Numbered from the stretch's first letter, positions 8,690-21,461 are shown. The stretch is 64,000 nucleotides of DNA from Nocardioides anomalus (GCF_011046535.1 NZ_CP049257.1:2232001-2296000), one strand, 5' to 3'. Numbers and translations are program-made. Notes: generated by a model from the letters alone, not told the origin.

Positions 8690-9046
8690 TTGCGGTTGCG
8701 CGTCGCGGCCCAGGTCGGCTGGCACGCGCTGCTCGTCACCACCACGGGCTGCGCCGACAGCCTGGCCGACTGCCGGACGCCGGGCGCCCGGGCCGTCGAG
8801 CTCGCCGGCGGCCTCGCCGTGGCGGCCGCCTCGCTCGCGCTCGCGCTCGGGCTCGACCGCGCGCTGGTCGACCTCGGCCGCCAGCTGCTCGCCTGGCTCC
8901 GCGTCGCCGTCCCCGTCTCCCCTGCGACCGGTCCCGTCCGGTCCGGACGTCCGGCCCTGCCCCCGGTGCCGCTGCGCGCCTCGCTCGTCGTCGCCGCTCC
9001 CACCCCGCCGCGCGGACCGCCGGGCGGAGCCGCGCGCACCCCCTGA
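8690..9046 (+). CDS. Small membrane protein, possibly frameshifted at its start
   Basis: 118 residues from a TTG start. Codon third positions are almost all G or C, the local signature of real coding, from about 8697 to 9046. It contains one clear membrane helix (LAGGLAVAAASLALALGL) and a Pro/Arg-rich tail. The same codon bias holds in a different frame from 8574 to about 8680, where GTG opens a Leu/Val-rich helix. The two halves would form a two-helix protein if the frame changed once near 8680-8690, where GGTTGC is repeated. I recognise no family. Either the TTG start is right, or this is one disrupted gene at 8574-9046. Confidence 0.45.
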   Translation: MRLRVAAQVGWHALLVTTTGCADSLADCRTPGARAVELAGGLAVAAASLALALGLDRALVDLGRQLLAWLRVAVPVSPATGPVRSGRPALPPVPLRASLVVAAPTPPRGPPGGAARTP

Positions 9047-9128
9047 GACCCGAGGCCTCCCAGCCACAGCGCCGGAGGGGCCGGTGCGCGCGACCCGCGT
9101 CCACCCGCCCGTCCCAGGGAGTCCTGCC

Positions 9129-9735
9129 ATGTCCAAGCTCGTCACCGCCTGCGCGCTCGTCGCGCTCCTCCTCGTCGGCCTCGCCGCCTACGGCCCGGTC
9201 CGCGAGGCGCTCGCGCCCGACCCCGACCTCGCCGGCCTCGGCGCCCCGGCATCGGCCTGCCGACCCGAGGAGACCCGCCCGGCCGAGGGCAACGCCGTCC
9301 ACGTCCCGCGCAGCACCCAGCTCACCTACCCGACCGCGCCGCCGGCGTACGGCCCGCACTGGAGCGAGCCCGGCACCGCGCCCGCTCGGCCGCACGTTCT
9401 GCACCGCCGCCGACCGCCCCGAGCTCGAGGCGCTGGTGCACGACCTGGAGCACGGCTACACGCTGCTCTGGTACGACGACACCACCGACCAGCGCGCCGC
9501 TCGGCAGATCGCCGAGGCCTTCGAGCCCGCGGACGAGGTGATCGTCGCTCCGTGGACGAGCGCGGACGAGGCCGAGAGCGGGACCTTCCCGGCCGGCACC
9601 CACGTCGCCCTCACGCACTGGTCGGCGGAGCAGCAGGGCGTGTTCGAGTACTGCACCGCGCCCTCCGGCGGCGCCCTCCAGCAGTTCCTGGACGCCCACC
9701 CGATCGGGGACTCCCCCGAGCCGGGCGCGCCGTAG
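9129..9735 (+). pseudogene. DUF3105 family secreted protein, frame broken near 9375
   Basis: The first part, from the ATG at 9129, reads a signal-anchor (KLVTACALVALLLVGLAAYG) and then LTYPTAPPAYGPHW, typical of DUF3105. The second part, HDLEHGYTLLWYDD (from about 9436) to a TAG at 9733-9735, is the conserved C-terminal half of the same family but lies in the next frame. Removing one C from the CCC near 9380-9383 joins them as GTAPLGRTFCTAADRPE, which is what the family shows there. DUF3105 proteins are extracytoplasmic and of unknown function. The break may be a sequence error or a true mutation; there is no second copy in the window to compare. Confidence 0.8.
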
Positions 9736-9761
9736 GGAGCGCCCCGGGTTAGGTTCGACAC

Positions 9762-11269
<1,508 letters not shown>

Positions 11270-11273
<4 letters not shown>

Positions 11274-12676
11274 GCGCGAGCACCGGGCACGGCGTGGACC
11301 CGCAGTCGCTGGTCGAGCACGCGCTGGCCGCGTCGATGGGCGACGACTGCGTGGTCGTCGTGCGCGACAGCACCAGCGCCAACCTGCGCTGGGCCAACAA
11401 CACGCTCACCACCAACGGCGTCATGCACGGCGTGCACGTCAGCGTGGTGTCGTACGTCGAGCAGGCCGGCGGCGTCTGCACCGGCTCGGTCAGCGGCAGC
11501 GCGACCACCCAGGCCGACGTCGACGCGCTGGTCCGGGCCGCCGACGCCGCCGCCCGGGCCGCGAGCCCGGCCGACGACGCGAACCCGCTGGTGCGCGACC
11601 GCACCTCACCGGACTGGTCCGACGCCCCCGCCGAGACCGGCATCGGGGTCTACGACCGGGTCGCGCCCGCGCTCGGGGAGGCCTTCGGGCGCGCCGGCGA
11701 CGGCGGCCGGGTGCTCTACGGCTTCGTCGACCACCGCGTCACCACGACCTACCTCGGCTCGACCACGGGGCTGCGGCTGCGCCACGTCCAGCCGACCGGC
11801 CACTTCGCGTGCACGGGCAAGACCGCCGACCTCCGCACCAGCGCCTGGGTCGGGACTGCGACCCGCGACTTCAGCGACGTCGACCCGCTGGCCTTCGAGG
11901 CCGAGCTGGCCCAGCGGCTGGCGTGGGGCCAGCGCCGGGTCGACCTCGACGCCGGGCGCTACGACACCATCCTGCCGCCGACGGCGGTGGCCGACCTGGC
12001 CATCTACGCCTACTGGGAGGCCGGCGCCCGCGACGCCTGGGACGGCCAGTCGGTCTACTCCCGGCGCCCGACCGGGACCCGGATCGGCGAGAGCATCGCC
12101 CGCCCCGAGGTCACGCTGCGCTCGGATCCGGCCTACCCCGGCCTGGAGTGCGCGCCCTTCGAGGTCGTCGCCGCCTCGTCGCAGGACAGCTCGGTCTTCG
12201 ACAACGGCCTCGAGCTCGGACCGGTCGAGTGGATCCGCGGCGGCGAGCTGGCCGCGCTGCGCCAGAGCCGGCACACCGCCGCGCTCACCGGCCAGCCCGT
12301 CACGCCGAGCGTGGACAACCTGGTCCTCGAGGTCGACGGCGGCGCCGGCTCGGTCGAGGACCTGGTCGCGGGCACCGAGCGCGGGCTGCTGCTGACCTGC
12401 CTGTGGTACATCCGCACCGTCGACCCCCAGACCCTGCTGCTGACCGGGCTGACCCGCGACGGCGTCTACCTGGTCGAGGGCGGGGAGATCACCGGCGCGG
12501 TCAACAACTTCCGCTGGAACGAGAGTCCCGTCGACCTGCTCCGCCGCTTCAGCCACGCCTCGGCCACGGTGCCGAGCTTCAGCCGCGAGTGGGGCGACGA
12601 CTACTTCTCGCGCACGGCGACGCCCGCGCTGCGCGTGCCGGACTTCAACATGTCCAGCGTGTCGCCCGCGAACTGA
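11270..12676 (+). CDS. TldE/PmbA, partner subunit of TldD
   Basis: 468 residues. It has the PmbA fold without the HExxxH zinc motif, as in known TldE subunits, so it is the non-catalytic partner of the preceding TldD. Typical segments are [14 protein letters not shown] near residue 130 and the C-terminal [20 protein letters not shown] (about 400-420) shared by TldD/E proteins. The ATG at 11270 overlaps the tldD stop, so the two subunits are translated together. Longer frames upstream run inside tldD and are shadows. Confidence 0.94.
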
Positions 12677-12735
12677 CCCCGGACCCACCGGCGCGGCGTC
12701 TGCGCTGGACCTGTCGCGCGCCGTACGTTCGTGGT

Positions 12736-13341
12736 ATGAGCGCAACCATGGACCACGGGACCGACCCGGTGACCGAGCCCGTGCAGCAGCAGCCCGTCGA
12801 CGGGCCCGAGCCGGAGCGGGTGCACCCGCTCGACGAGCCGCGCACCGAGCCGACCCGGGTGGTCGAGACCGAGCCCGTGCGCCGCGGGCGCGGCCTGGGC
12901 GCCAACCGCCACCTGGGCAGCGTCGTGCTGTCCTTCCTGGCCACGATCGGCGCGTACGGCGCGCTCGACTACGGCTTCTACCGCGCCAACACCGCGGCCT
13001 CCACGAACGGGCTCGACGGCACCCGGCTCGCCGACGCGACGATGATCGCGCTCGGTGCGGCCGCCGCCTGCGTGCTCGTCGCGGCCCTGGCCGCTCGGAT
13101 CTCCGGTCTCGGCCCGCTGCTGGCCGGCCTGGTCCTGGGCGCCGCGCCGGCCGCGTGGGTGTTCCTGGACTGGAGCTCCTACGTCTCGCGCCTCGACGAC
13201 GTGCCCGAGCTGTGGGAGCACACGACGTTCGGGCTGGCCTACGTCGCGTTCGCGGTCTACCCGGTCACCGCCGGCCTCCTCATCGGCGCCGGCCTGGCCG
13301 GGCGCTGGCGCCGACCCAAGCTCATCGCGCCCACCGACTGA
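12736..13341 (+). CDS. Four-helix membrane protein of unknown function
   Basis: 201 residues. About 60 N-terminal residues are polar and Glu/Pro-rich (VTEPVQQQPVDGPEPERV), probably a disordered cytoplasmic tail. Four hydrophobic helices follow, at about residues 60-80, 98-117, 122-142 and 166-190, and the C-terminus is short and basic (RWRRPKLIAPTD). It begins 59 bases after tldE. Its last 20 bases overlap the end of the convergent CYTH-CHAD gene. I recognise no family. Confidence 0.8.
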   Translation: MSATMDHGTDPVTEPVQQQPVDGPEPERVHPLDEPRTEPTRVVETEPVRRGRGLGANRHLGSVVLSFLATIGAYGALDYGFYRANTAASTNGLDGTRLADATMIALGAAAACVLVAALAARISGLGPLLAGLVLGAAPAAWVFLDWSSYVSRLDDVPELWEHTTFGLAYVAFAVYPVTAGLLIGAGLAGRWRRPKLIAPTD

Positions 13342-14836
13342 CCGCCCTCGCCAGGACGGCCCAGGCCGCACCGGCCTCGGCGAGCGCCTCCCGCTCGCGC
13401 TGCTCCTCCAGGGCGTGCTGACGACCCAGCGCGAACGACGGCACACCGGTCCGCGCCGCCTCGGCGGCCAACGCGTGCAGCCACTGGCGGGCCACCACGC
13501 TGTCCTGGTGGTCGCCGAGGACCCGGGTGACGCCGCGGGCGGCCCGCCGCGGCTGCCGGGCCCGGTCGTCCCAGGCCGGCTCGACCAGCTCGAGGGCGTA
13601 GCGCAGGCGCTTCACCGCGCGCCGGACCTCGTGCACGTCGGCACCGTCGCGCCGCCGGCGCCGCGTCCGGCGCCACTCCCGGGCCAGCCGCGCCGGCAGC
13701 ACGTCCCGGGCCCGGCCGTCGGCGGCGCCCGTCCACGGCGGCCGAGCGACCAGGTCGTCGAGCGCGGTGCGCAGCGCGTGGTAGCGCGTCGACGTCAGCA
13801 CCTCGGCCACGTCGACCCGGCCCTCCGCGGCCCGGCCCGCGGCGTACTCCTCGAGCAGGCGGAGCGCCGGCTCCCCGAACAGCTCCTCCCGCGCCAGCTG
13901 CCGCGCGATCCGGTCGCGCACGACCTCGTCGTCTCGGAGCTGGCCGAGCGAGCGGGCCAGCCAGCGCAGCTCCTCGCGCACCGGCTCGGTGCGCTCCCGG
14001 TCCGCCAGCGCGCGGTACGTCGCCAGCGCGGCCCGCAGCCGCCGGCACGCCTTGCGCACGCCGTGCACCCCGCCGGCCCCGCCGCGGCGCACGACCGGGT
14101 CCAGCCGGGCGATCTCGTGGACCTGGGTCTCGAGCCAGTGCCGGAGCAGCAGGCGGGCCGGCCCCTTCCGGGTCAGCGCCGGGGCCACGTCGTGCGCGCC
14201 GGTCGGCAGCCCGAGGACCACCGCGACCTTGCGGGTCACCGCGCTTCGGTGCACGTCGTGCGCGGCCAGGACGGCCTCGACCACGTCGAGCAGCTCGCGG
14301 TCGCCGTCGACGAGCTCGACCTCCCACTCGCGCCAGGTGACGTCCTGGGCGTCCAGCTGCGCGGCCCGGCCGGTGACCCGGTCGTCGGCCAGCTCGGCCA
14401 GGACCTCGCCCTCCGGGCCCACCAGGTGGTAGGTCGTCCGGTGCGTCCGGATGCGGGCGACCGGTGCCACCGCGATCCCCCGGGTCCAGCCGTCGACCAG
14501 GTCGAGCAGCTCGTCGGGGACCGGGTCGGGCGCCTCGCGCAGCGGGACGTGCAGCTCGCGGCGGGCGTCCGGTGCGCCGACCGGGAGCTTGAGGTGCCAG
14601 CCCTCGTCGGGACCGCCCTCGCGCCGGCGCAGCGTGACGCCGGCCCGGATCAGGGTCAGCCCGGGTGTGTCGTGGTACGTCGCGTCCAGCTCCACCTCGC
14701 CCACCGGGTCCACGCCGACGACCGGCCCCGCCCGGGTCAGGTCGGGCACGGGGACGTCCGGGCCGGGGCTGAAGACGCGCTCGACCTCGAGCTGGGTGCG
14801 GGTCACGGGCGCCCTGTACCCACCCCGGCCGCGCAT
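13322..14836 (-). CDS. CYTH and CHAD domain protein
   Basis: 504 residues from the ATG at 14836; a GTG at 14806, giving the start VTRTQLEVERVF, would fit the CYTH domain better and may be the true start. The CYTH triphosphate-tunnel domain covers about residues 11-215, with EVERVF in place of the usual ExExK. The CHAD helical domain covers about 225-500, with its two His/Arg-rich signatures VHGVRKACRRLRAAL and VHEVRRAVKRLRYALE. CHAD domains bind inorganic polyphosphate and target polyphosphate granules. CYTH enzymes cleave triphosphates or cyclise ATP. A role in polyphosphate or triphosphate turnover is therefore likely, but the reaction is not established. Confidence 0.92.
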   Translation of the reverse strand: MRGRGGYRAPVTRTQLEVERVFSPGPDVPVPDLTRAGPVVGVDPVGEVELDATYHDTPGLTLIRAGVTLRRREGGPDEGWHLKLPVGAPDARRELHVPLREAPDPVPDELLDLVDGWTRGIAVAPVARIRTHRTTYHLVGPEGEVLAELADDRVTGRAAQLDAQDVTWREWEVELVDGDRELLDVVEAVLAAHDVHRSAVTRKVAVVLGLPTGAHDVAPALTRKGPARLLLRHWLETQVHEIARLDPVVRRGGAGGVHGVRKACRRLRAALATYRALADRERTEPVREELRWLARSLGQLRDDEVVRDRIARQLAREELFGEPALRLLEEYAAGRAAEGRVDVAEVLTSTRYHALRTALDDLVARPPWTGAADGRARDVLPARLAREWRRTRRRRRDGADVHEVRRAVKRLRYALELVEPAWDDRARQPRRAARGVTRVLGDHQDSVVARQWLHALAAEAARTGVPSFALGRQHALEEQREREALAEAGAAWAVLARAVSRWAR

Positions 14837-14874
14837 CCGTGACGGGGCGGCCTTGACCCCGTAGGGTCCGGCGC

Positions 14875-15564
14875 ATGACGACCCGACGCGCGCTGCGCAC
14901 GCTCGCCTCGATCGCCCTCGGCGGGCTGGGCCTGGTGGCCGGGCTGCTCGTGGCGCCGCCCGCCGGCGCCGCCGGACCGCCCGTGACCGCGCCCGATGCG
15001 GCGGCCGTCTACCAGGGCAACGTCGTCGCGGTGCTCCCGGTCCAGAACGACCACGACCCCGACAACGAGCTGCTGACCGTCTGCCGCCTCGGGACCGAGC
15101 ACTACCGCGGCATCGACGTCGGCTCCTTCGGCGACGAGGTCGACATCTCCGTGCGGCCGAGCACCTCGCCGGGCGTCTACACCTTCACCTACTACACCTG
15201 CGACTTCCAGACGCTGGTGCCCGGCACCATCAGCCTCACCGTGGAGCGGCTGCCGAAGATCAAGGTGCGGCCCGACGGTCGCGGCCAGATCAAGGTCAAG
15301 AACCCCTTCGACTTCAAGATCCGCTTCCTCTACGGCTCCTTCGACGAGGCCGCCCCCGACGCCAAGGCGCTGATCAACCCCGGCGCCACGGTCACCCTCC
15401 CGGTCGAGCGGACCAGCATCGACTGGACCGCCTACAACCGCAAGGGCACCGTGTTCTGCGGGACCGGCACGGTCAAGGGCATCCGGTTGCGCGCGCAGGC
15501 GCGACCCGCGGCCGGCGTGCCCCTCTCGGACCGGCTGGCCCGGGCTTGGCGCACCGCCGGCTGA
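14875..15564 (+). CDS. Secreted protein with an Ig-like domain
   Basis: 229 residues. It has a clear Sec signal peptide: an RRALRTL charge cluster, a hydrophobic core, and the likely cleavage APPAGAA. The mature part starts with a cadherin/Ig-like segment (VLPVQNDHDPDNELLTVC, then SPGVYTFTYYTCDF), a pattern seen in actinobacterial surface repeats. The mature part contains few cysteines (about three). Only 38 bases separate it from the divergent CYTH-CHAD gene, and there is no clear ribosome site, so a leaderless transcript is possible. The function is unknown. Confidence 0.8.
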   Translation: MTTRRALRTLASIALGGLGLVAGLLVAPPAGAAGPPVTAPDAAAVYQGNVVAVLPVQNDHDPDNELLTVCRLGTEHYRGIDVGSFGDEVDISVRPSTSPGVYTFTYYTCDFQTLVPGTISLTVERLPKIKVRPDGRGQIKVKNPFDFKIRFLYGSFDEAAPDAKALINPGATVTLPVERTSIDWTAYNRKGTVFCGTGTVKGIRLRAQARPAAGVPLSDRLARAWRTAG

Positions 15565-15570
15565 GGCGTC

Positions 15571-18441
<2,871 letters not shown>

Positions 18442-18499
18442 GGGGTGGCTCCTCAGCACGGGTGGTCTGGGCGCTCCCCCTCAGTCACCGCAGCACTGC

Positions 18500-18610
18500 G
18501 GCTCCAGAGTTGCCTGTCCCCCACGGTCCTTGGCGCCTGAGAGGTTCCGGGGAGGAGTTGCCCCTTCGGCGCTCCGGGCCTCACCAGCTCAGGTCCCGGA
18601 GACTCTCCCG
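18500..18610 (-). promoter_or_regulatory. Glycine riboswitch in the gcvP leader
   Basis: Read on the minus strand the leader contains, in order, GGGAGAGTCTCCGG, then GCGCCGAAGGGGCAA (the conserved core of the glycine aptamer), then CCTCTCAGGCGCCAAGGACC and GGGGGACAGGCAACTCTGG. These are the conserved segments of the gcvT-type RNA. One full aptamer is visible; the last segment may belong to it or to a minimal second one. A short perfect inverted repeat (CCGCAG/CTGCGG, 18488-18501) lies between aptamer and ribosome site and may be part of the expression platform. The family normally turns genes on when glycine binds. Confidence 0.92.
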
Positions 18611-18661
18611 TGCGGGATGGTCAGCACCGTCATGGTACCCAGCGAGCCCTGCGAACGACGA

Positions 18662-18686
18662 AGGCCCGCCGCGGTGCGACGGGCCT
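18662..18686 (-). terminator. Hairpin terminator after the MerR gene
   Basis: AGGCCCG (18662-18668) pairs with CGGGCCT (18680-18686), with a further CGC/GCG pair after one mismatch and a GGT loop. On the minus strand it is followed by CTTCGTCGTTCG, only mildly T-rich. It separates the upstream MerR unit from the riboswitch-controlled gcvP transcript. Confidence 0.6.
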
Positions 18687-18707
18687 CCACCGGAGTCTGT
18701 GCTGGGA

Positions 18708-19313
18708 CTATCCGGCCGTGCGCGCGGCCCGGCGGGCGGCGAGCTCGTCACCGGGCACGGGCGCGGCCTCCTCGGCGGCGGTGCGCTCGCTGGGCAGCTC
18801 GGCGAGGGTGCCCTCGATCTCGCGCCAGACCCCGCCGATGGCGATGCCGAAGACGCCCTGGCCGCCCTGGAGCAGGTCGATGACCTCGTCGTTGCTGGTG
18901 CACTCGTAGACCGACGCGCCGTCGGACATGAGCGTCACGCGGGTCAGGTCGTCGGTGCCGCGCTCACGCAGGTGCTGCACGGCGGTGCGGATCTGCTGCA
19001 GCGAGATGCCGGCGTCGAGCAGGCGCTTTATGACCTTGAGGATGAGGATGTCGCGGAAGGAGTAGAGCCGCTGGCTGCCGGAGCCGGACGCGCCGCGGAC
19101 GGTGGGCTCGACCAGGCCGGTGCGGGCCCAGTAGTCGAGCTGGCGGTAGGTGATGCCGGCGGCGTTGCACGCGGTCGGACCGCGGTAGCCGAGGTCGCTC
19201 GGCAGCGGCGAGACGTCGTCGGTGAAGAGCAGCCCCTGCTCCTCGGCGGCCTCCGCGGCCAGCTCGGCGTCGACGCTGTCGCGCAGCTCGGCGTTCTCGT
19301 CCTGCTCGTTCAC
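18708..19313 (-). CDS. MerR-family transcriptional regulator (Rv1830-type)
   Basis: 201 residues. The winged-helix DNA-binding segment GITYRQLDYWARTGLVEP is at about residues 53-70, followed by the wing SGSQRLYSFRDILILKVI and the dimerisation helix LLDAGISLQQIRTAVQHL. The C-terminal half (about 115-201) has no metal-binding cysteines and is the conserved extension of this MerR branch. Its place between the bifunctional nuclease and gcvP is the same as Rv1830 in M. tuberculosis, so I assign it to that group by sequence type and synteny. The ligand and targets are not evident from the sequence. Confidence 0.9.
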   Translation of the reverse strand: MNEQDENAELRDSVDAELAAEAAEEQGLLFTDDVSPLPSDLGYRGPTACNAAGITYRQLDYWARTGLVEPTVRGASGSGSQRLYSFRDILILKVIKRLLDAGISLQQIRTAVQHLRERGTDDLTRVTLMSDGASVYECTSNDEVIDLLQGGQGVFGIAIGGVWREIEGTLAELPSERTAAEEAAPVPGDELAARRAARTAG

Positions 19314-19512
19314 GCGCGTCTCCTCAGGGGTCCGGTGTCTCGAGGGTAGCCCGCCCGGCTCACAGCCGTGGAACTACAACGAGGACAGTTCAAGGTACGG
19401 CGGCCACCCGGCACTGTCCACGACCGACGCCCCGCGTGTCTCACCCTCAAGCAGAGCCTGAGACTTGAACCCAGGGGTCGAACCCGGTGGCAGGGCTCGG
19501 CGCGCCGAGCAC

Positions 19513-19562
19513 GCGGTGCCGGAGGCGCCGCCGTGAGGCGGTGCCGGAGGCACCCCCGTGCC
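19513..19562. repeat. 25-base direct repeat, two copies, in the MerR/nuclease gap
   Basis: GCGGTGCCGGAGGC followed by an 11-base tail ending CCGTG occurs twice in tandem (from 19513 and from 19538). It lies in the 262-base gap (19314-19575) between two minus-strand genes. Nearby, at 19446-19468, TCAAG and CTTGA face each other across about a dozen bases (in CTCAAGCAGAG...AGACTTGAA), a possible binding site for a MerR-type regulator upstream of the MerR gene. Nothing else is clear in the gap. Confidence 0.55.
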
Positions 19563-19575
19563 ACAGCGCCGCCGA

Positions 19576-20043
19576 CTACCTGGACTCGAAGTCCTCGGGG
19601 GTCACCTGGTCGAGGAACTCGCGGAACTTCTCGACCTCGTCCTCCTGCTCGACCGGCACCGCCAGGCCGGCCTCGTCGAGGACCTCCTCGGCGCAGACGA
19701 TGCGGGTGCCGGTGCGCAGGGCGAGGGCGATGGAGTCCGAGGGGCGGGCCGAGACCTCGGCGCCGGAGCCGAAGACCAGGGTCGCGAAGAAGACGCCGTC
19801 CTTGACCTCGGTGATGCGGACCTCGTCGAGGGAGTTGCCGGTGGCGTCGAGCACGTCCTTGAGCAGGTCGTGGGTCAGCGGGCGCGGTGGCACGACCCCC
19901 TGCTGGGCGAAGGCGATCGCGGTCGCCTCGACCGCGCCGATCCAGATCGGCAGGTAGCGCTCGCCGGTCGTCTCGCGCAGCAGCACGATCGGCTGGTTGG
20001 AGGGCATCTCCACCCGGACGCCCATGACGTCGACTTCGAGCAC
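19576..20043 (-). CDS. Bifunctional nuclease family protein (DUF151)
   Basis: 155 residues from a GTG. The DUF151 core is visible: VLLRETTGERYLPIWIG near residue 20-36, RPLTHDLLKDVL (about 54-65) and ARPSDSIALALRTG (about 99-112). The last 30 residues are acidic. Family members bind DNA and have been described with DNase and RNase activity in plants and bacteria. Its position between two MerR genes matches Rv1829. The actual role in actinobacteria is not established. Confidence 0.92.
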   Translation of the reverse strand: MLEVDVMGVRVEMPSNQPIVLLRETTGERYLPIWIGAVEATAIAFAQQGVVPPRPLTHDLLKDVLDATGNSLDEVRITEVKDGVFFATLVFGSGAEVSARPSDSIALALRTGTRIVCAEEVLDEAGLAVPVEQEDEVEKFREFLDQVTPEDFESR

Positions 20044-20107
20044 ACCGCCACCCTACTCCGGCGCGTCCAAGGCGCAGCCCGTCCCGAGGGGTGGGTCCCC
20101 GGGCGCG

Positions 20108-20890
20108 TCAGAGCCGGCGCAGCCCGGTCTTGACGAGCGTCGCGTGCATGCGCACGGCGAGCGCGGCGAACTGCGAGACGGTGTCCTCGCGGCGCGCCGA
20201 GGCGGCCGGGTCGGAGGCGCGCCGGGTCGGCGCGAGCACCTGCTCGACGAGGCCCACCTCGCGGTCGGCGGCGGTCTTGAAGGCGCGCAGGTGCCGGGGC
20301 TCGAGGCCGAAGTCGGCCAGCTCGCGCGCGGTGGTGCAGATGACCAGCGCGTCGGAGTCGTAGTGCCCGGTCCCCCGGCGCGGCGCGACCAGGGCGTACT
20401 GCTCCAGCTCGTCGAGCAGTGACTCGGGGATCTCGGCGATCTTGAGCAGCTCGCGCCGCGACAGGCGTACGTCGTCCGAGCGGCGGAACGACTCGGGCGA
20501 GGGCAGGCCGTCGGCGGACAGCGCGACCTCGGGGACGGTGGGTGTCAGGTCCACCAGCGGCGGCGGCTGCAGCCCGCGGTCGATGGCGTCGAGGATCTCC
20601 ACGATCCGGGCCAGCGGCTGGTGGTGGTCGCGCTGGAGCAGCAGGGCGTAGCGCAGCCGCTCGACGTCGGCGCTGGAGAACTTGCGGTAGCCCGACGGCG
20701 TGCGCTCGGGTGTGACGATCCCCTTCTCCTCCAGGAACCGGATCTTGGGGATCGAGATCGACGGGAAGTCCGCGCGCAGCAGCTCGAGGACCTCGCCGAT
20801 GTTCCTCCGCGCGCCGTCACCGGCGTCCGCGGAGGGAGCAGCGGCTGAGCGGTGGGGCGAGCCCATGGACCCGGTGGACTCGGGGACCAT
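20108..20890 (-). CDS. ftsR: MerR-family regulator FtsR
   Basis: 260 residues. The MerR DNA-binding part is MNIGEVLELLRADFPSISIP-like near residue 30 (here RRNIGEVLELLR), followed by KIRFLEEKGIVTPERTPSGYRKFSSADVERL cut into the usual helix-turn-helix and wing. A long C-terminal region includes LLDELEQYALVAPR. This is the FtsR type (Rv1828 in M. tuberculosis), reported in Corynebacterium to activate ftsZ and tune cell division. It starts 8 bases after the GarA-like gene ends and is probably co-transcribed with it. Several upstream ATG/GTG codons make the exact start uncertain. Confidence 0.9.
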   Translation of the reverse strand: MVPESTGSMGSPHRSAAAPSADAGDGARRNIGEVLELLRADFPSISIPKIRFLEEKGIVTPERTPSGYRKFSSADVERLRYALLLQRDHHQPLARIVEILDAIDRGLQPPPLVDLTPTVPEVALSADGLPSPESFRRSDDVRLSRRELLKIAEIPESLLDELEQYALVAPRRGTGHYDSDALVICTTARELADFGLEPRHLRAFKTAADREVGLVEQVLAPTRRASDPAASARREDTVSQFAALAVRMHATLVKTGLRRL

Positions 20891-20897
20891 GCCGGGC

Positions 20898-21461
20898 TCA
20901 GTGGCCTTCGTGGCCGGAGAAGAACACGAGGCGGTACTTGCCGATCTGGACCTCGTCGCCGTCGGTCAGCTGCACGGTGTCGATCCGGTCGCGGTTGACG
21001 TAGGTGCCGTTGAGCGAGCCGACGTCGGTCACGGTGAAGGTCTGGCCGCTGCGGTGGAACTCGGCGTGCTGGCGCGAGACCGTGACGTCGTCGAGGAAGA
21101 TCAGGCTGTCCGGGTGGCGCCCGGCGCGCACGACGTCCTCGTCGAGCAGGAAGCGCGAGCCCGAGCCGGGACCCTTCTGCACCACCAGCAGGGCGTGGCC
21201 CGAGGGCAGCGCGTCCACGGCCGCGGCGTCGACGGGGTTGAGCGCCCGGTCGCCGGTCTCGGTCTTGGACGGGTCGCCGGAGCCGCCGAGCTGGATGGTC
21301 GCGGTCGACTCCCCCACCGGCTCGCCCGGGACCACCGGGTTGGTCGTCGTGGGGGCGTCGTCGCCGCCCACGGTGGTGCTGGCCAGCAGCCGGGTCCCGC
21401 ACTGCGAGCAGAACCGCGCGTCGTCCGGGTTCTCGTGCCCGCAGTGGGTGCAGAACGGCAC
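20898..21461 (-). CDS. garA: GarA/OdhI-like FHA domain protein with N-terminal zinc ribbon
   Basis: 187 residues from a GTG. Residues 4-22 form a zinc ribbon (FCTHCGHENPDDARFCSQCG). A Thr/Pro-rich linker with ESTATIQLGG follows. The C-terminal FHA domain (about 95-180) has the conserved AGRHPDSLIFLDDVTVSRQHAEF and SLNGTYVNRDR motifs that bind phosphothreonine. GarA/OdhI is phosphorylated by PknB/PknG-type kinases and then folds on itself, releasing 2-oxoglutarate dehydrogenase and glutamate metabolism enzymes. Here the usual ETTS phospho-motif is replaced by the STAT sequence. Gene order around it matches Rv1826-Rv1829. Confidence 0.9.
   Translation of the reverse strand: MPFCTHCGHENPDDARFCSQCGTRLLASTTVGGDDAPTTTNPVVPGEPVGESTATIQLGGSGDPSKTETGDRALNPVDAAAVDALPSGHALLVVQKGPGSGSRFLLDEDVVRAGRHPDSLIFLDDVTVSRQHAEFHRSGQTFTVTDVGSLNGTYVNRDRIDTVQLTDGDEVQIGKYRLVFFSGHEGH

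Noticed and set aside
19314-19575. A possible tRNA or small RNA in the MerR/nuclease gap
   Set aside because: No cloverleaf or clear stem-loop with conserved tRNA bases; only a 25-base direct repeat and weak inverted motifs.
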